In this document: piece by piece, positions 43,889 through 52,797 of the stretch
How positions within the stretch are numbered: position 1 is the stretch's first letter
How the letters are laid out: the number at the start of each line of letters is the position of its first letter
From: Sphingobacterium sp. UBA5670
GTDB lineage: Bacteria > Bacteroidota > Bacteroidia > Sphingobacteriales > Sphingobacteriaceae
Reading direction: 5' to 3'
DNA: 56,318 nucleotides
NCBI RefSeq assembly: GCF_002420705.1
Contig: NZ_DIIM01000029.1
Location: 1 to 56,318, forward strand
The notes under the pieces: generated by a model
Told to the model about the DNA's origin: nothing
Database searches by the model: none
Seen by the model: only the letters and a program-made list of their open reading frames with translations
Translations under genes and position numbers: made by a program

Positions 43889-45130
43889 TTAAGCGACTCT
43901 GAATTTTTCTCTATAAGCATCTTCGAGGTACTGTCCCAAGGTTCTTGTCCTTTCTGTATCAATGGTACTGATGTACCGATGAAACATCTGCTCGGTACTG
44001 TGACCTGTGGCTTCCATCAATAGCGGTGTGGGGATTTTACCGTAAAAATTTGAGGCAAAGCTTCTTCTTCCGATGTGGCTTGTGATCGCTTCCCATTTTT
44101 GGACAAACATTTCTATGGCACGGAAGCCCTTTCTTTTGCGGACTTTGACCAGACTATTGATACCGGCTAGTTCCGCCACTTCTTTGATCTGCAGATTATA
44201 CTTTTGTGCGGTAAGCTTCTGTGGAAAAACATTTAAATTTCCGGATAGGATGGTGAGTGGAACCGGATGCAGAGGCAGCAGGATTTCTTTTTGCGTTTTC
44301 TGCTGGACGAATGAGATACAGGGTTTTCCCTTGATTATTTCCAGGTTCTTGATATCGAAATTCATGAAATCAGAAATACGCTGTCCGGTATAGCAGCTGA
44401 TGATCAACCAGTCGCGTGCTGCTTTTAGGCTCGGGGGAACATCCATTTCCTTGAGTTTGACCAGTTCATCCTCATTGAGGGTGACAAAAAGATTGACTTT
44501 CTTTTCCTTGGGGAGTTCAAGTTCATAGACGTAGGTTCTCACGCCTCTTTTTTCCAGAAAATTGAGTACCGTTCTGACAAAATGTATTGTCCGGCCAATC
44601 GTACTTTTATTATATTCTTCTATTCCGCCAAATTCGAGAAACTCTTTAACAAAGGCTGCATTGACTTCATGCAGCAGAAGGTGTTTTTGGCGATGTCCTT
44701 CAAAACGCTCGAGCAGGTGGAGAAATACCCGGTACCGTTTGGAAGTCGGTTCGGAAATAAGGTGGGCGCGGCTCCGGATATAGGCCTCTACATAATCTAA
44801 AAGGCTGTTGCTAGGGCGGCTGTTCTTTGTACCATCACAATTTTCTCTGATGATCTTACGGAGTCTGGCATGCGAAATTTTGATTTTTTTTTCGGTGACA
44901 GTGCGCAGGTATTCGGCGATGCTGATTTTGAGCTTATCGAGCTTGCTGTTTAGATTTTTATTTTTTTTGAGGTAGATATTTTGGGGACGCTGTTTTTCAA
45001 AATCCCATAAATCGGCAGCAATTTTAAGGGGTGTATTGATTACATGTTCGGTCTGAAAATCATCAAGGATCGTAAGGGATATTGTTGAAAAAGGGGAGGA
45101 GTATAGCAGCGTAAATTTAAAGTTTATCAT
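43889..45130 (-). CDS. Tyrosine recombinase
   Basis: This 413-residue recombinase has an arm-binding N-terminal domain (about 1-110), a core-binding SAM-like domain (about 110-205) and a catalytic domain with the full set R251 (CYTGQRISDF), K278 (QQKTQ), H352 and R355 (SHIGRRSF), H377 and Y386 (GHSTEQMFHRYI). It looks active. It reads away from a 180-bp interval holding two inverted core-like sites, so it could invert that interval rather than (or as well as) integrate an element. It has no excisionase nearby. Confidence 0.93.
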   Translation of the reverse strand: MINFKFTLLYSSPFSTISLTILDDFQTEHVINTPLKIAADLWDFEKQRPQNIYLKKNKNLNSKLDKLKISIAEYLRTVTEKKIKISHARLRKIIRENCDGTKNSRPSNSLLDYVEAYIRSRAHLISEPTSKRYRVFLHLLERFEGHRQKHLLLHEVNAAFVKEFLEFGGIEEYNKSTIGRTIHFVRTVLNFLEKRGVRTYVYELELPKEKKVNLFVTLNEDELVKLKEMDVPPSLKAARDWLIISCYTGQRISDFMNFDIKNLEIIKGKPCISFVQQKTQKEILLPLHPVPLTILSGNLNVFPQKLTAQKYNLQIKEVAELAGINSLVKVRKRKGFRAIEMFVQKWEAITSHIGRRSFASNFYGKIPTPLLMEATGHSTEQMFHRYISTIDTERTRTLGQYLEDAYREKFRVA

Positions 45131-45177
45131 TGGACGTAATTCTAGTTTTCTGAAAATAAATATATAAGTTTTTCAGA

Positions 45178-45196
45178 GAAGTCCAATTCAGACTAC
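45178..45196 (-). repeat. Recombinase core-like site 1 (inverted partner of site 2)
   Basis: Read on the minus strand it is GTAGTC-TGAATTG-GACTTC: two 6-bp arms in inverted orientation (one mismatch) around a 7-bp spacer. The spacer and 17 of 19 or more positions match site 2 in the opposite direction. It lies 48 bp upstream of the recombinase start. Confidence 0.75.
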
Positions 45197-45208
45197 AGTC
45201 CCGATATT

Positions 45209-45216
45209 CAAATGTA
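45209..45216 (-). promoter_or_regulatory. Promoter-like -7 box inside the putative invertible segment
   Basis: On the minus strand the box is TACATTTG, an exact TAnnTTTG match for Bacteroidota promoters, about 80 bp before the recombinase start. A T-rich TTTG lies 14 bp upstream, which is closer than the usual -33 spacing. After inversion the box would point at the rightward operon from a similar distance. Confidence 0.5.
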
Positions 45217-45357
45217 ACTATTTTACTTTACAAAAAATAATCTAATAAACATTATTAAAAACTAGACCTTAATAGCCAGTCTTTTCATGATAAATTCTGT
45301 CTGAGCAGATAATTTGATTTTTTTATTCTTTATAAATCAGTCAATTGTAAAAAATTA

Positions 45358-45376
45358 GTAGTCTGAATTGGACTAC
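45358..45376 (+). repeat. Recombinase core-like site 2
   Basis: GTAGTC-TGAATTG-GACTAC: perfect 6-bp inverted arms around a 7-bp spacer identical to that of site 1 but in opposite orientation. It lies 46 bp upstream of the small peptide gene. The pair with identical spacers is what a tyrosine recombinase needs for inversion. Confidence 0.75.
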
Positions 45377-45422
45377 AGTTCGTCGTAACTAACGCATATT
45401 TCAAACTTAAACGCAGTCGAAA

Positions 45423-45590
45423 ATGAAAGATCAAGTAAAGGCTAAACAGAATTATATACCACCTGCAATCCATGTAACCATAGTGGAAATGGAAGATGCT
45501 TTCGGAGCTAAACAGGTGGCCTGTCGGGAGGGGACTGAACAGGACTATCTGGCATTGGATATTTTGCAGAAGGGAGAAGATGCAAACTGA
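45423..45590 (+). CDS. Small peptide (55 residues) heading the regulator operon
   Basis: The frame from ATG 45423 to TGA 45588-45590 reads MKDQVKAKQNYIPPAIHVTI, VEMEDAFGAKQV and a short acidic tail ending KGEDAN. The YIPPAI.V.I.EME segment resembles short uncharacterised Bacteroidota peptides with a conserved aromatic-Pro-Pro start. It overlaps the response regulator start by 11 bp, so translation is coupled. It could be a signal, leader or precursor peptide; the function is unknown. Confidence 0.65.
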   Translation: MKDQVKAKQNYIPPAIHVTIVEMEDAFGAKQVACREGTEQDYLALDILQKGEDAN

Positions 45591-45975
45591 GATTGGACGG
45601 AAAATAAAAATAGCATTCGTAGACGACAGTCTGTTGCAGCGAACGCTTATGAAAATAGCGGTCGTCAACCATGAAGCATTTGATCTAAGTTTCAATTGCA
45701 GCAATGGACTGGAGCTACTGAAAGAACTTGAACGTACCGCTGATCTACCCGACGTATGCCTTGCAGATCTTCACATGCCTATTATGAATGGGCATGAGGC
45801 GGCGCTTCATATCCGCGATAAATATCCATCGATCAAATTATTTGGTTATACGACGACAGATAATGTCCTGGAACTCGAACGGTTTAAGGCCAACGGTGCA
45901 CTTTTTATTTTCGATAAAACCAATCCGCGAATGACTTTAGAAGAGATTAAATTTTGGTTTAATGACGACATCTGA
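45580..45975 (+). CDS. Single-domain response regulator
   Basis: The start is taken at the ATG at 45580 (131 residues); an upstream frame extension has no conserved content. It is a bare receiver domain with acidic pair D15-D16 (IKIAFVDDS), phospho-acceptor Asp in VCLADLHMP, switch Thr in FGYTTTD and Lys in IFDKTNP. It is coupled to the peptide upstream and followed after 41 bp by an AraC gene. No kinase is adjacent. Confidence 0.88.
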   Translation: MQTEIGRKIKIAFVDDSLLQRTLMKIAVVNHEAFDLSFNCSNGLELLKELERTADLPDVCLADLHMPIMNGHEAALHIRDKYPSIKLFGYTTTDNVLELERFKANGALFIFDKTNPRMTLEEIKFWFNDDI

Positions 45976-46016
45976 TCTTCATTAATCAGGTGATAGATAC
46001 ACAGCATAGCGTATTG

Positions 46017-46859
46017 ATGAACAGTAAGGCGATAGAATTTGAAATTATACAGTTAAAGGAATGGCAGCAGCAGGGCTTTCCCTGCTGGTATAGCGGTCAG
46101 GATCTTTTCCATATTCTGGTACCCTTTGATCCTATCGAGATCTGCCTGGAGCATGATTCTTTTAGCATCGAAGGCAACACGCTGATTTTTATTGGTCCGG
46201 CAAAAGATTTTACAGTAAGGCAATCCGCTACGACCGACGGCTATCTGATCAGGTTTACTTCGCGGTTTTACGAAAGGTCTTCCCCAGATCGGATATTGAT
46301 AAATTCGGGACTTTTTTTTGACAGTGAAAGATTTCTAAGGGTTGTTAAAAACAGAATAAAACAGGAAGAGATGAGAATGCAGATCATGGAAAATATCGGG
46401 GGGTATCCGTCAGGGAATGCAGCTGTATCTTCACTGCTTGTCCATCACTTTATCGAATCACTCCTTTTACAGGGGATATGGGACATAGATTTTGATCAGG
46501 AACTTATTAGCGGTAAGGACAGTACGTTTCAGGGCATGGCTAATCGTTTTTCCATACTGGTACACAAACATTGTAAGAAAAACTGCAACGTAAAATTCTA
46601 TGCAGACAAACTGAATATCACACCAAGGAAGCTAACTATGCTATGTACTGAAGTCTGGAACAAAACGGCTAAAAATGCAATTATCGATATCGTTGTGAAA
46701 GAGTCACTGCGTTATATTGAACATACGGATCTTTCGATTTCCCAGATCTCCTATGAGATGGGGTTTTCAGATGAATCCAATTTTCGTCATTTTATCAAAA
46801 AACATTCCGGCTCCAATCCGATTCAGTACCGCGAAAAAATGCGCAGAGCCATACAGTGA
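46017..46859 (+). CDS. AraC family transcriptional regulator
   Basis: The 280 residues run from the ATG at 46017; a GTG at 45990 is open but unlikely. The C-terminal AraC domain (about 180-280) shows NVKFYADKLNITPRKLTMLC and ISQISYEMGFSDESNFRHFI. The N-terminus has a cupin-like sensor (NTLIFIGPAKDFTV). It is the last gene of the peptide-receiver-AraC operon and a candidate output of the invertible switch. Confidence 0.87.
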   Translation: MNSKAIEFEIIQLKEWQQQGFPCWYSGQDLFHILVPFDPIEICLEHDSFSIEGNTLIFIGPAKDFTVRQSATTDGYLIRFTSRFYERSSPDRILINSGLFFDSERFLRVVKNRIKQEEMRMQIMENIGGYPSGNAAVSSLLVHHFIESLLLQGIWDIDFDQELISGKDSTFQGMANRFSILVHKHCKKNCNVKFYADKLNITPRKLTMLCTEVWNKTAKNAIIDIVVKESLRYIEHTDLSISQISYEMGFSDESNFRHFIKKHSGSNPIQYREKMRRAIQ

Positions 46860-46946
46860 TAAACACATGAAATTCCCTTTTTTTTGGGAAAGCAAGCAAA
46901 AAAAACTGGAACGAATCCCTTCGCTCCAGAGTCCATTAGTATTATC

Positions 46947-46980
46947 TTGAATAACAACTCGCAAAAAAGTTGTTATTCAA
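46947..46980. terminator. Hairpin after the AraC operon
   Basis: TTGAATAACAACT (46947-46959) pairs perfectly with 46968-46980. No T run follows. A smaller stem (CTGGA...TCCAG) lies just upstream, so two hairpins follow the operon. Confidence 0.6.
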
Positions 46981-47120
46981 AAGTAAGGAGTTAAGCAGTG
47001 TGAAAGTAGGTGAAAAAAGGCAATAAACGTGTAAAAAGCAACAGCAACCTTTTTGAAAAAGTTGGCTAAAAGAGCAAAAATTGGAAACGTAAAGAAATTT
47101 GGGTACTTAAAAAATTGATT

Positions 47121-47381
47121 ATGGAAAAATTTCAAGAACAGCGACAGGAAGATGATGCAGACAGTGGACGTAAAATCAGAGAAGCCACCTTACAAGATGC
47201 GGAGATAAGACGGTTGCGGGAGAAACTCAAATCACTCCTGGTCGGATTTGCTGCGCATAAGCTAGTCGGAGGTGAACTTCGGCCTTGCTTTACGGATCAA
47301 AAGATTCAGGAAGAATATGATCACACGGTTTTGCTGATCGAGGAGAGGCATAAGGAGATAAAAAGGTTGTTTGGGCGGTAA
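47121..47381 (+). CDS. Hypothetical coiled-coil protein
   Basis: The 86 residues run from the ATG at 47121. Almost all helical and highly charged (RQEDDADSGRKIREATLQ, DAEIRRLREKLKSLL), consistent with a short coiled coil. No family is recognised. It lies alone between two opposite genes. Confidence 0.5.
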   Translation: MEKFQEQRQEDDADSGRKIREATLQDAEIRRLREKLKSLLVGFAAHKLVGGELRPCFTDQKIQEEYDHTVLLIEERHKEIKRLFGR

Positions 47382-47499
47382 AACAGGAAGAAAGAATATT
47401 CAGGAACGATATGTTGTACGCTGCTACTCTTGTCTACCGATGGGTTCAGGGTGATTGTTAAAATAGATTTTGCCATTTGTTTACATTATAAATTTTGAA

Positions 47500-48066
47500 T
47501 CATTCTTGTCGGTATACCATGTCTTTGCTCAGGCAGTGTTCTTCCCAGGGTATTGTGATAAGCCGGCTATGCGCGTTTTGGGGAATGATACTTTTTGATG
47601 TAGGCAGGTAAAAGTGGTTTTTGTTACCACTCCTCAGGGTATCGTGTAGATCGGGGATCTTTTTGAGGCTGCGCTGCAAGGCAGCAAAAAATGCTTTTGC
47701 GGATTTGTCTGCTTGCTTCATGATCTGCCGTAAGTGGATGATTTCTCTTGTTTTGTCAGTTTCATAACCGCCGCTTCCAGCAATGGTACATTCGGCTACA
47801 GGCGAATCATAGAAGACACCTGAATCTACAATAGCTTCCTGATCTGAAAAAGGATAGGTGGACAGGTAAAAACCATGATAATCCACTGATGAAAAGCTTT
47901 CCAGAAATGCCGACTGATGTTCCTTGCTGTATTTTACATAATTTCGTTTGCCTGAACGACGGTTTATCTTCTCAATATAGGCATGCCCACCATGTTTTTC
48001 CATCGTTTCACCGCAATACTGAAAAAATAGCTCCGCGGGTATAGCAATCCAAAAGTACTGGCCCAT
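47500..48066 (-). CDS. Hypothetical protein
   Basis: This 188-residue protein of unknown family begins MGQYFWIAIPAELFFQYCGE, which is not a signal peptide. Aromatic and charged segments alternate (SSVDYHGFYLSTYPFSDQ). It lies 56 bp after the DUF1398 gene on the same strand and may be co-transcribed. Confidence 0.6.
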   Translation of the reverse strand: MGQYFWIAIPAELFFQYCGETMEKHGGHAYIEKINRRSGKRNYVKYSKEHQSAFLESFSSVDYHGFYLSTYPFSDQEAIVDSGVFYDSPVAECTIAGSGGYETDKTREIIHLRQIMKQADKSAKAFFAALQRSLKKIPDLHDTLRSGNKNHFYLPTSKSIIPQNAHSRLITIPWEEHCLSKDMVYRQE

Positions 48067-48122
48067 TTTCTTTCCTGTATTTAATTTAACTTCGATGTGT
48101 ATTTGCGCAATTGCGGATTTTG

Positions 48123-48512
48123 TTAATGCGGTATTTCTTCTGACAGAATTTCGTTTCCGGCTTTATCATAGTACACACAGCTCATCTTGTCTAAGTCAAC
48201 AGTCCATTTTTCGATACCACATGTTGCACACATCGCCATAAAAGTGGGGTAATCTGTTTTGCCCTGTTGATGCTCTTTTAAACCTTTTTTGAACTGTTCT
48301 GCATCAACAGTACCACCAATGGTCAATGGCTCATGACTAGCTGCTGAGCTGGTTTTGTAGTGATTATCCCCATAATAATCGCTGTGGCCATTCGCAACAA
48401 AAACGTCGTAAGCGGTAACACCTAATTTTTTGATGCCCTGGATATAGGCAGGGAAGTCCGCGCCTGATTTTACGTTGCTGTGAGCAGCTTTTATTTGTTC
48501 TATTGTAAACAT
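48123..48512 (-). CDS. DUF1398 family protein
   Basis: The 129 residues match DUF1398: MFTIEQIKAAHSNVKSGADF, PAYIQGIKKLGV, and the HQQGKTDYPTFMAMCATCGI segment. The family is sometimes labelled phage envelope protein, but its function is unknown. It is divergent from the crp/fnr-like gene at 48672. Confidence 0.82.
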   Translation of the reverse strand: MFTIEQIKAAHSNVKSGADFPAYIQGIKKLGVTAYDVFVANGHSDYYGDNHYKTSSAASHEPLTIGGTVDAEQFKKGLKEHQQGKTDYPTFMAMCATCGIEKWTVDLDKMSCVYYDKAGNEILSEEIPH

Positions 48513-48671
48513 GTTTTCTTGATTTACACCTGTTAACCCCTCTCAAATATCCTTCCATTTGGTAGTTAAGTAAATAAACTAAAGAATCAAAGCGCCAACC
48601 GAAGTTGCGGAGATTATCTTATTTTTTATTATCTTAATAGAACTAAAGATAATGAAAACAGACTTAAAATA

Positions 48672-49247
48672 ATGCTTGATCAGTTCAAAAAACACCTGGA
48701 TAAATTTATAAAAATTTCTGATGATGAATTTGTCGATATAACCGGATATTTTGAGCCGCAGAGGCTTAAGAAGAAGGAAAACGTTCTGACCGAAGGGCAG
48801 ATCTGCAAAGCAAGTTATTTTGTACTGGATGGAATTCTACGAAAATTTTTTATTAACGAAAAGGGTGTGCAACAGACAACAGAATTCGCCATTGAAAACT
48901 GGTGGATGACAGAAACCTTCTCTTATATAAATCAGACTGCCACAGAATTTTACATCCAGGCTGTACAGCCAACGGAGGTCTTGGTCATTCGCCAGCATGC
49001 CTTCGATGATCTACTGGAAAAGCACCCGGTCATGGAAAAATATTTTCGTATGGTGTACCAGAAAGCGTATGCCGCCGCACAAATGCGTGTCAAGATGCTT
49101 TACGAGCACTCCAGGGAGGAGCTATACCGTCAATTCCTCAAAAACCAGCCTGCGTTCCTCCAGCGCGTACCTCAATATCTCGTGGCTTCCTATCTGGGCT
49201 TTACACCCGAGTATCTCAGCGAAATCCGCAAAAAGAATTTTTCTTAA
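48672..49247 (+). CDS. Crp/Fnr family transcriptional regulator
   Basis: This 191-residue protein has the same short layout as the one at 2491: a cyclic-nucleotide-binding-like domain (about 30-115: NVLTEGQICKASYFVLDGIL) and a C-terminal HTH (VASYLGFTPEYLSEIRKKN). It is followed after 66 bp by the AhpD-like gene and is divergent from the DUF1398 gene. The shared promoter region has repeats of ATTATCTTA. Confidence 0.88.
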   Translation: MLDQFKKHLDKFIKISDDEFVDITGYFEPQRLKKKENVLTEGQICKASYFVLDGILRKFFINEKGVQQTTEFAIENWWMTETFSYINQTATEFYIQAVQPTEVLVIRQHAFDDLLEKHPVMEKYFRMVYQKAYAAAQMRVKMLYEHSREELYRQFLKNQPAFLQRVPQYLVASYLGFTPEYLSEIRKKNFS

Positions 49248-49313
49248 ACCCGTTTAAGTTTTTCCGGTTCTCCATTTTCCAAATTTGTAGTAACAAAACA
49301 AAAAATAAGAAAC

Positions 49314-49757
49314 ATGGAAAAACGAATCAACATCAGCACAACAGAACCACAGGCATTCAAAGCAATGTTGGGATTGGAAGGTTATCTTTCAAAAATTGAG
49401 ATCGCGCAAACGCTTAAAGAGCTCGTCAAAATCCGTGCATCACAGATCAACAACTGTGCGTACTGTATCAGCATGCACACCAAGGATGCCATTAAAAACG
49501 GTGAAAGACCGGAGCGCATCTTTTTGTTGAGTGCCTGGAAGGAAGCGACCAAATTTTTTACCGAGGAGGAGCAGACCATACTGGCAATGACAGAGGAAAT
49601 AACCCTTATCCACCAGCAGGGACTAAGTGAAGAAACCTACAGTAAGGCGTCCCAATTTTTTACTGAAAATCAGATTGCTCAGATCATTATGCTCATCGTG
49701 ACCATCAATGGCTGGAACCGCATTGCCTTGAGTACGCATCTGCAAATAGAAGATTAA
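49314..49757 (+). CDS. AhpD/carboxymuconolactone decarboxylase-family protein
   Basis: This 147-residue protein has the AhpD-type redox motif C48-A-Y-C51 followed by H55 (NNCAYCISMHT). Members reduce peroxides or act as alkylhydroperoxidase-like thiol enzymes. It is likely under the adjacent Crp/Fnr regulator. Confidence 0.88.
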   Translation: MEKRINISTTEPQAFKAMLGLEGYLSKIEIAQTLKELVKIRASQINNCAYCISMHTKDAIKNGERPERIFLLSAWKEATKFFTEEEQTILAMTEEITLIHQQGLSEETYSKASQFFTENQIAQIIMLIVTINGWNRIALSTHLQIED

Positions 49758-50061
49758 AGGGCAGGAATACAGGGATCTGTAGCGATAAACCAGATGTATT
49801 TCTTTAGATCCCTTTATTCGAAACTTTCTTAATTAAAAGATGGTGTCAATGCACGGCTTTGAAAAATTTTGATCGGCAGTGGTATCCAAAAATTAGGACA
49901 AGGCCAGGTAACAGCATTGGAACGGAACGAATTCTGGTACAACATCACAAACCTTAGGAATAGAACGGAAAGGTGAACTCCACAACAAAGAAAATTTGAA
50001 CTTCACAACAAAACGGCGTAACAGTTATTCCACGAATTTTGTAGAAGAATAAAAACAAAGT
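49758..50061. other. 304-bp intergenic stretch, nothing firm
   Basis: The sequence is A-rich without a gene or clear terminator. Repeated AACTCCACAACAAAG / GAACTTCACAACAAAA (about 49976-50013) is a short direct repeat and could be an operator of the downstream SDR genes. Confidence 0.4.
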
Positions 50062-50979
50062 ATGATGTGGACAAAAAATAATATACCTGATTTATCAGGG
50101 AAAATAGCAATCGTGACGGGATCAAACACGGGCATAGGGTTTGAAACAGCAAAAGCATTGTTTGAAGCAGGAGCACAGGTGACTATCGCTGCACGAGATG
50201 TGCAAAAAGCAAAAAATGCGATCCAAAAAATCCAATCCGACACGGCTGGGACGGGAACATTGGACTATGGAAAACTCGACCTCGCAAACACTGGACAGGT
50301 TCGGGAATTTGCAGATCATTTTATACAGAAGCATACAAAGCTGGATATACTCATCAACAATGCCGGAGTAATGGTGCCTCCAGCTGCTAAAACAGATGAT
50401 GGATTTGAATTGCAGTTCGGTGTAAACTTTATGGGCCATTTTGCGCTGACAGGATATTTGCTGCCGCTGCTTAAGCAGACCGCCAACGCCCGGGTAGTGA
50501 CTCTTTCCAGCGGGGCGGCTACTTTGGTGGATAGCATAGATTTTGACAACCTCAGATTGGAAAAGAGCTATGATGAGTGGCGTGAATATGCGGTGAGCAA
50601 GCTGGCAGATATCTTGTTTAGCTATGAGCTGGACAGAAGATTCAGGGATGCTGCTCTACCAGCGATTGCTGTGGCGGCGCACCCGGGTGTTACGCGTACC
50701 GATTTACAGCGGAATATACCGGGTGAAAATCTGGAAGGCATGTTTGCTGCATTTGATCAGGTGATGGAGCCATGGCAGGGAGCCCTGCCCAGCTTATTTG
50801 CAGCGACAGATGCATCGGTTGAAGGTGGGAAATTTTACGGCCCGGATGGTCCAAAAGAATATGCGGGATATCCGGCCCTGTCAAACCATCATACCGCAGC
50901 GATGAACGATGAAGCGCTTGCCAAAAGGCTCTGGAAATATGCAGAGAACGCCATACAATTGACCTACGAATTCAAATAA
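50062..50979 (+). CDS. Short-chain dehydrogenase/reductase (retinol-dehydrogenase-like)
   Basis: This 305-residue NAD(P)-dependent oxidoreductase has TGSNTGIG at 19-26, NNAGV, the catalytic Ser in TLSSGAA and the Y-xxx-K motif in EYAVSKLADI. The C-terminal extension matches the long retinol-dehydrogenase-like class. It ends 10 bp before the next SDR gene, so both are in one operon. Confidence 0.9.
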   Translation: MMWTKNNIPDLSGKIAIVTGSNTGIGFETAKALFEAGAQVTIAARDVQKAKNAIQKIQSDTAGTGTLDYGKLDLANTGQVREFADHFIQKHTKLDILINNAGVMVPPAAKTDDGFELQFGVNFMGHFALTGYLLPLLKQTANARVVTLSSGAATLVDSIDFDNLRLEKSYDEWREYAVSKLADILFSYELDRRFRDAALPAIAVAAHPGVTRTDLQRNIPGENLEGMFAAFDQVMEPWQGALPSLFAATDASVEGGKFYGPDGPKEYAGYPALSNHHTAAMNDEALAKRLWKYAENAIQLTYEFK

Positions 50980-50989
50980 TTGATCCGAA

Positions 50990-51964
50990 ATGAACAATCA
51001 AACAGTTTTAGTAACCGGTGGTACCGGATTTTTAGGCGTGAATACTATTCTTGCTCTACTTGAGCAGGGATTTACGGTAAGAACAACACTGCGCACGCTT
51101 TCCCGCAAGAACGAAATCTTGGATGCCCTGAGCGAAGGCGGCATCAGCACTTTTGATCAGCTGTCTTTTTATCAGGCCGATCTGCTTTCCGACAGCGGTT
51201 GGAATGAAGCGGCGCAGGGATGTGACTATGTCCTGCATGTGGCCTCGCCATTTGTCGCCGAGCAGCCCAAAGATGAAAACGAGCTGATTATCCCTGCAAG
51301 AGAAGGAACGTTGAGAGCGTTGAAAGCCGCGAAAAGGGCAGGCGTCAAACGTGTCGTGCTCACATCCTCTTTTGCTGCGATCGGTTATAGCATTGATCCC
51401 AAAAATCATGTTTTTACGGAGCTCGACTGGACCGATGAAAATGCACCGATACAGGCCTATATAAAGTCAAAAACTATTGCAGAAAAGGCCGCTTGGAAAT
51501 TTATGGAGGATGCAGCCACCACTATGGAGTTAACGGTCATCAATCCCGTTGGAATTTTTGGCCCCATCCTCGGCGGCATTTCCTCAGCCTCGCTGGATAC
51601 TGTCGTTAAGGGTATTGTTGACGGAATCATCAAGGAAAATGCACCATTTACATTTGGTGTGGTAGATGTACGCGATGTCGCTGATATCCATATCAAAGCG
51701 ATGTTACACCCTGAAGCGGCCGGACAGCGATTTCTAGCAACTTCGGAAGGGGCAATGTCTTTTTATGATGTAGCCGAACTGATCAAAAAAGAACGCCCCC
51801 AACTGGCCGGAAAAATTGCGACCTTGCAGCCTACGCCGCCCCAAGAGTATACGAAGATGTCCAACAAAAAAGCGACAGAAATGCTAGGTTGGCACCCCCG
51901 TGCGAAAGAGCAAGCGATACTTGCAAGCGTGGACAGTTTAACATTTAGTCAGGCACAGGATTAA
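50990..51964 (+). CDS. Extended SDR (dihydroflavonol-4-reductase-like)
   Basis: This 324-residue protein has TGGTGFLG at the N-terminus, the catalytic Ser in LTSSFAAIG and Y-xxx-K in AYIKSKTIAE, then the INPVGIFGP and VDVRDVADIH segments typical of DFR-like reductases. The substrate is unknown. It is followed after 29 bp by the AraC gene. Confidence 0.9.
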   Translation: MNNQTVLVTGGTGFLGVNTILALLEQGFTVRTTLRTLSRKNEILDALSEGGISTFDQLSFYQADLLSDSGWNEAAQGCDYVLHVASPFVAEQPKDENELIIPAREGTLRALKAAKRAGVKRVVLTSSFAAIGYSIDPKNHVFTELDWTDENAPIQAYIKSKTIAEKAAWKFMEDAATTMELTVINPVGIFGPILGGISSASLDTVVKGIVDGIIKENAPFTFGVVDVRDVADIHIKAMLHPEAAGQRFLATSEGAMSFYDVAELIKKERPQLAGKIATLQPTPPQEYTKMSNKKATEMLGWHPRAKEQAILASVDSLTFSQAQD

Positions 51965-51993
51965 TCGCTAGGGATCAGTATATTTGGTAAACC

Positions 51994-52797
51994 ATGAAAG
52001 TAAACAACATCAAATCCTGTCACCTCGGGCCGGAGATCTCTCCCGAAAACTATATACCCGAAAACTATTTTCTATACTTATTGAAGGGAGATATGAAGGC
52101 TTATGATGGCGAAAAAAACTACAGCATGAAACCGGGCGACTATTGTATCGCCCGGAAAAATCATTTGGTACGTTATACGAAATATAAGGACAATGATGAA
52201 TTTGAAAAGATCATCATTACCCTGGATGAGGAATTCCTGAAGCGCTTTCTTGAACGGCATGTTTATGAAATCCGGCCATCAGCCATCGGCGACGCCTTTA
52301 TTTTTATACCAGAAAATAAGCTCATCAAGAATTTTATAACATCCTTGGAACCGTATTATACCGGCGATCTGGAGATCAGCGCAGATTTTGTTGACGTCAA
52401 GAGAGAGGAATTACTGATTATTCTGTTGAAATCGAATCCTGACCTCATTCATATATTGTTCAATTTCTCATTACCTGACCGGATTAATTTAAAGGAATAC
52501 ATGAACAAAAATTTCAGGTTTAACATCAGCCTGGAAAAGTTTGCATTTTTTACGGGGAGGAGCCTATCGACCTTCAAGCGGGATTTCCAGCGTATATTCG
52601 GGATGGCTCCGGGCACCTGGCTCAAGAAAAAAAGATTGCAGGAGGCCTATTTTCAAATTGCCGAGCAATCCAGAAAGCCGAGTGATGTCTATCTCGAAGT
52701 AGGGTTTGAAGATCTCTCGCATTTTTCTTTTGCATTCAAGAAAGAATTCGGAAAGACGCCAAATGAGATAGCAAAGCCCGTGTCAAATCGGATTTAA
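51994..52797 (+). CDS. AraC family transcriptional regulator
   Basis: The 267 residues include an N-terminal cupin-like domain (MKPGDYCIARKNHLVRY) and a C-terminal AraC domain (about 165-265: ISLEKFAFFTGRSLSTFKRD and PSDVYLEVGFEDLSHFSFAF). It is co-directional with the two SDR genes and probably regulates them. Confidence 0.88.
   Translation: MKVNNIKSCHLGPEISPENYIPENYFLYLLKGDMKAYDGEKNYSMKPGDYCIARKNHLVRYTKYKDNDEFEKIIITLDEEFLKRFLERHVYEIRPSAIGDAFIFIPENKLIKNFITSLEPYYTGDLEISADFVDVKREELLIILLKSNPDLIHILFNFSLPDRINLKEYMNKNFRFNISLEKFAFFTGRSLSTFKRDFQRIFGMAPGTWLKKKRLQEAYFQIAEQSRKPSDVYLEVGFEDLSHFSFAFKKEFGKTPNEIAKPVSNRI

Noticed and set aside
43889..45130. Recombinase as the marker of a large integrated element
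   Set aside because: No matching distant direct repeat, tRNA target or conjugation/phage genes were found; the nearby inverted sites favour local inversion, though a remote att site outside the window cannot be excluded.
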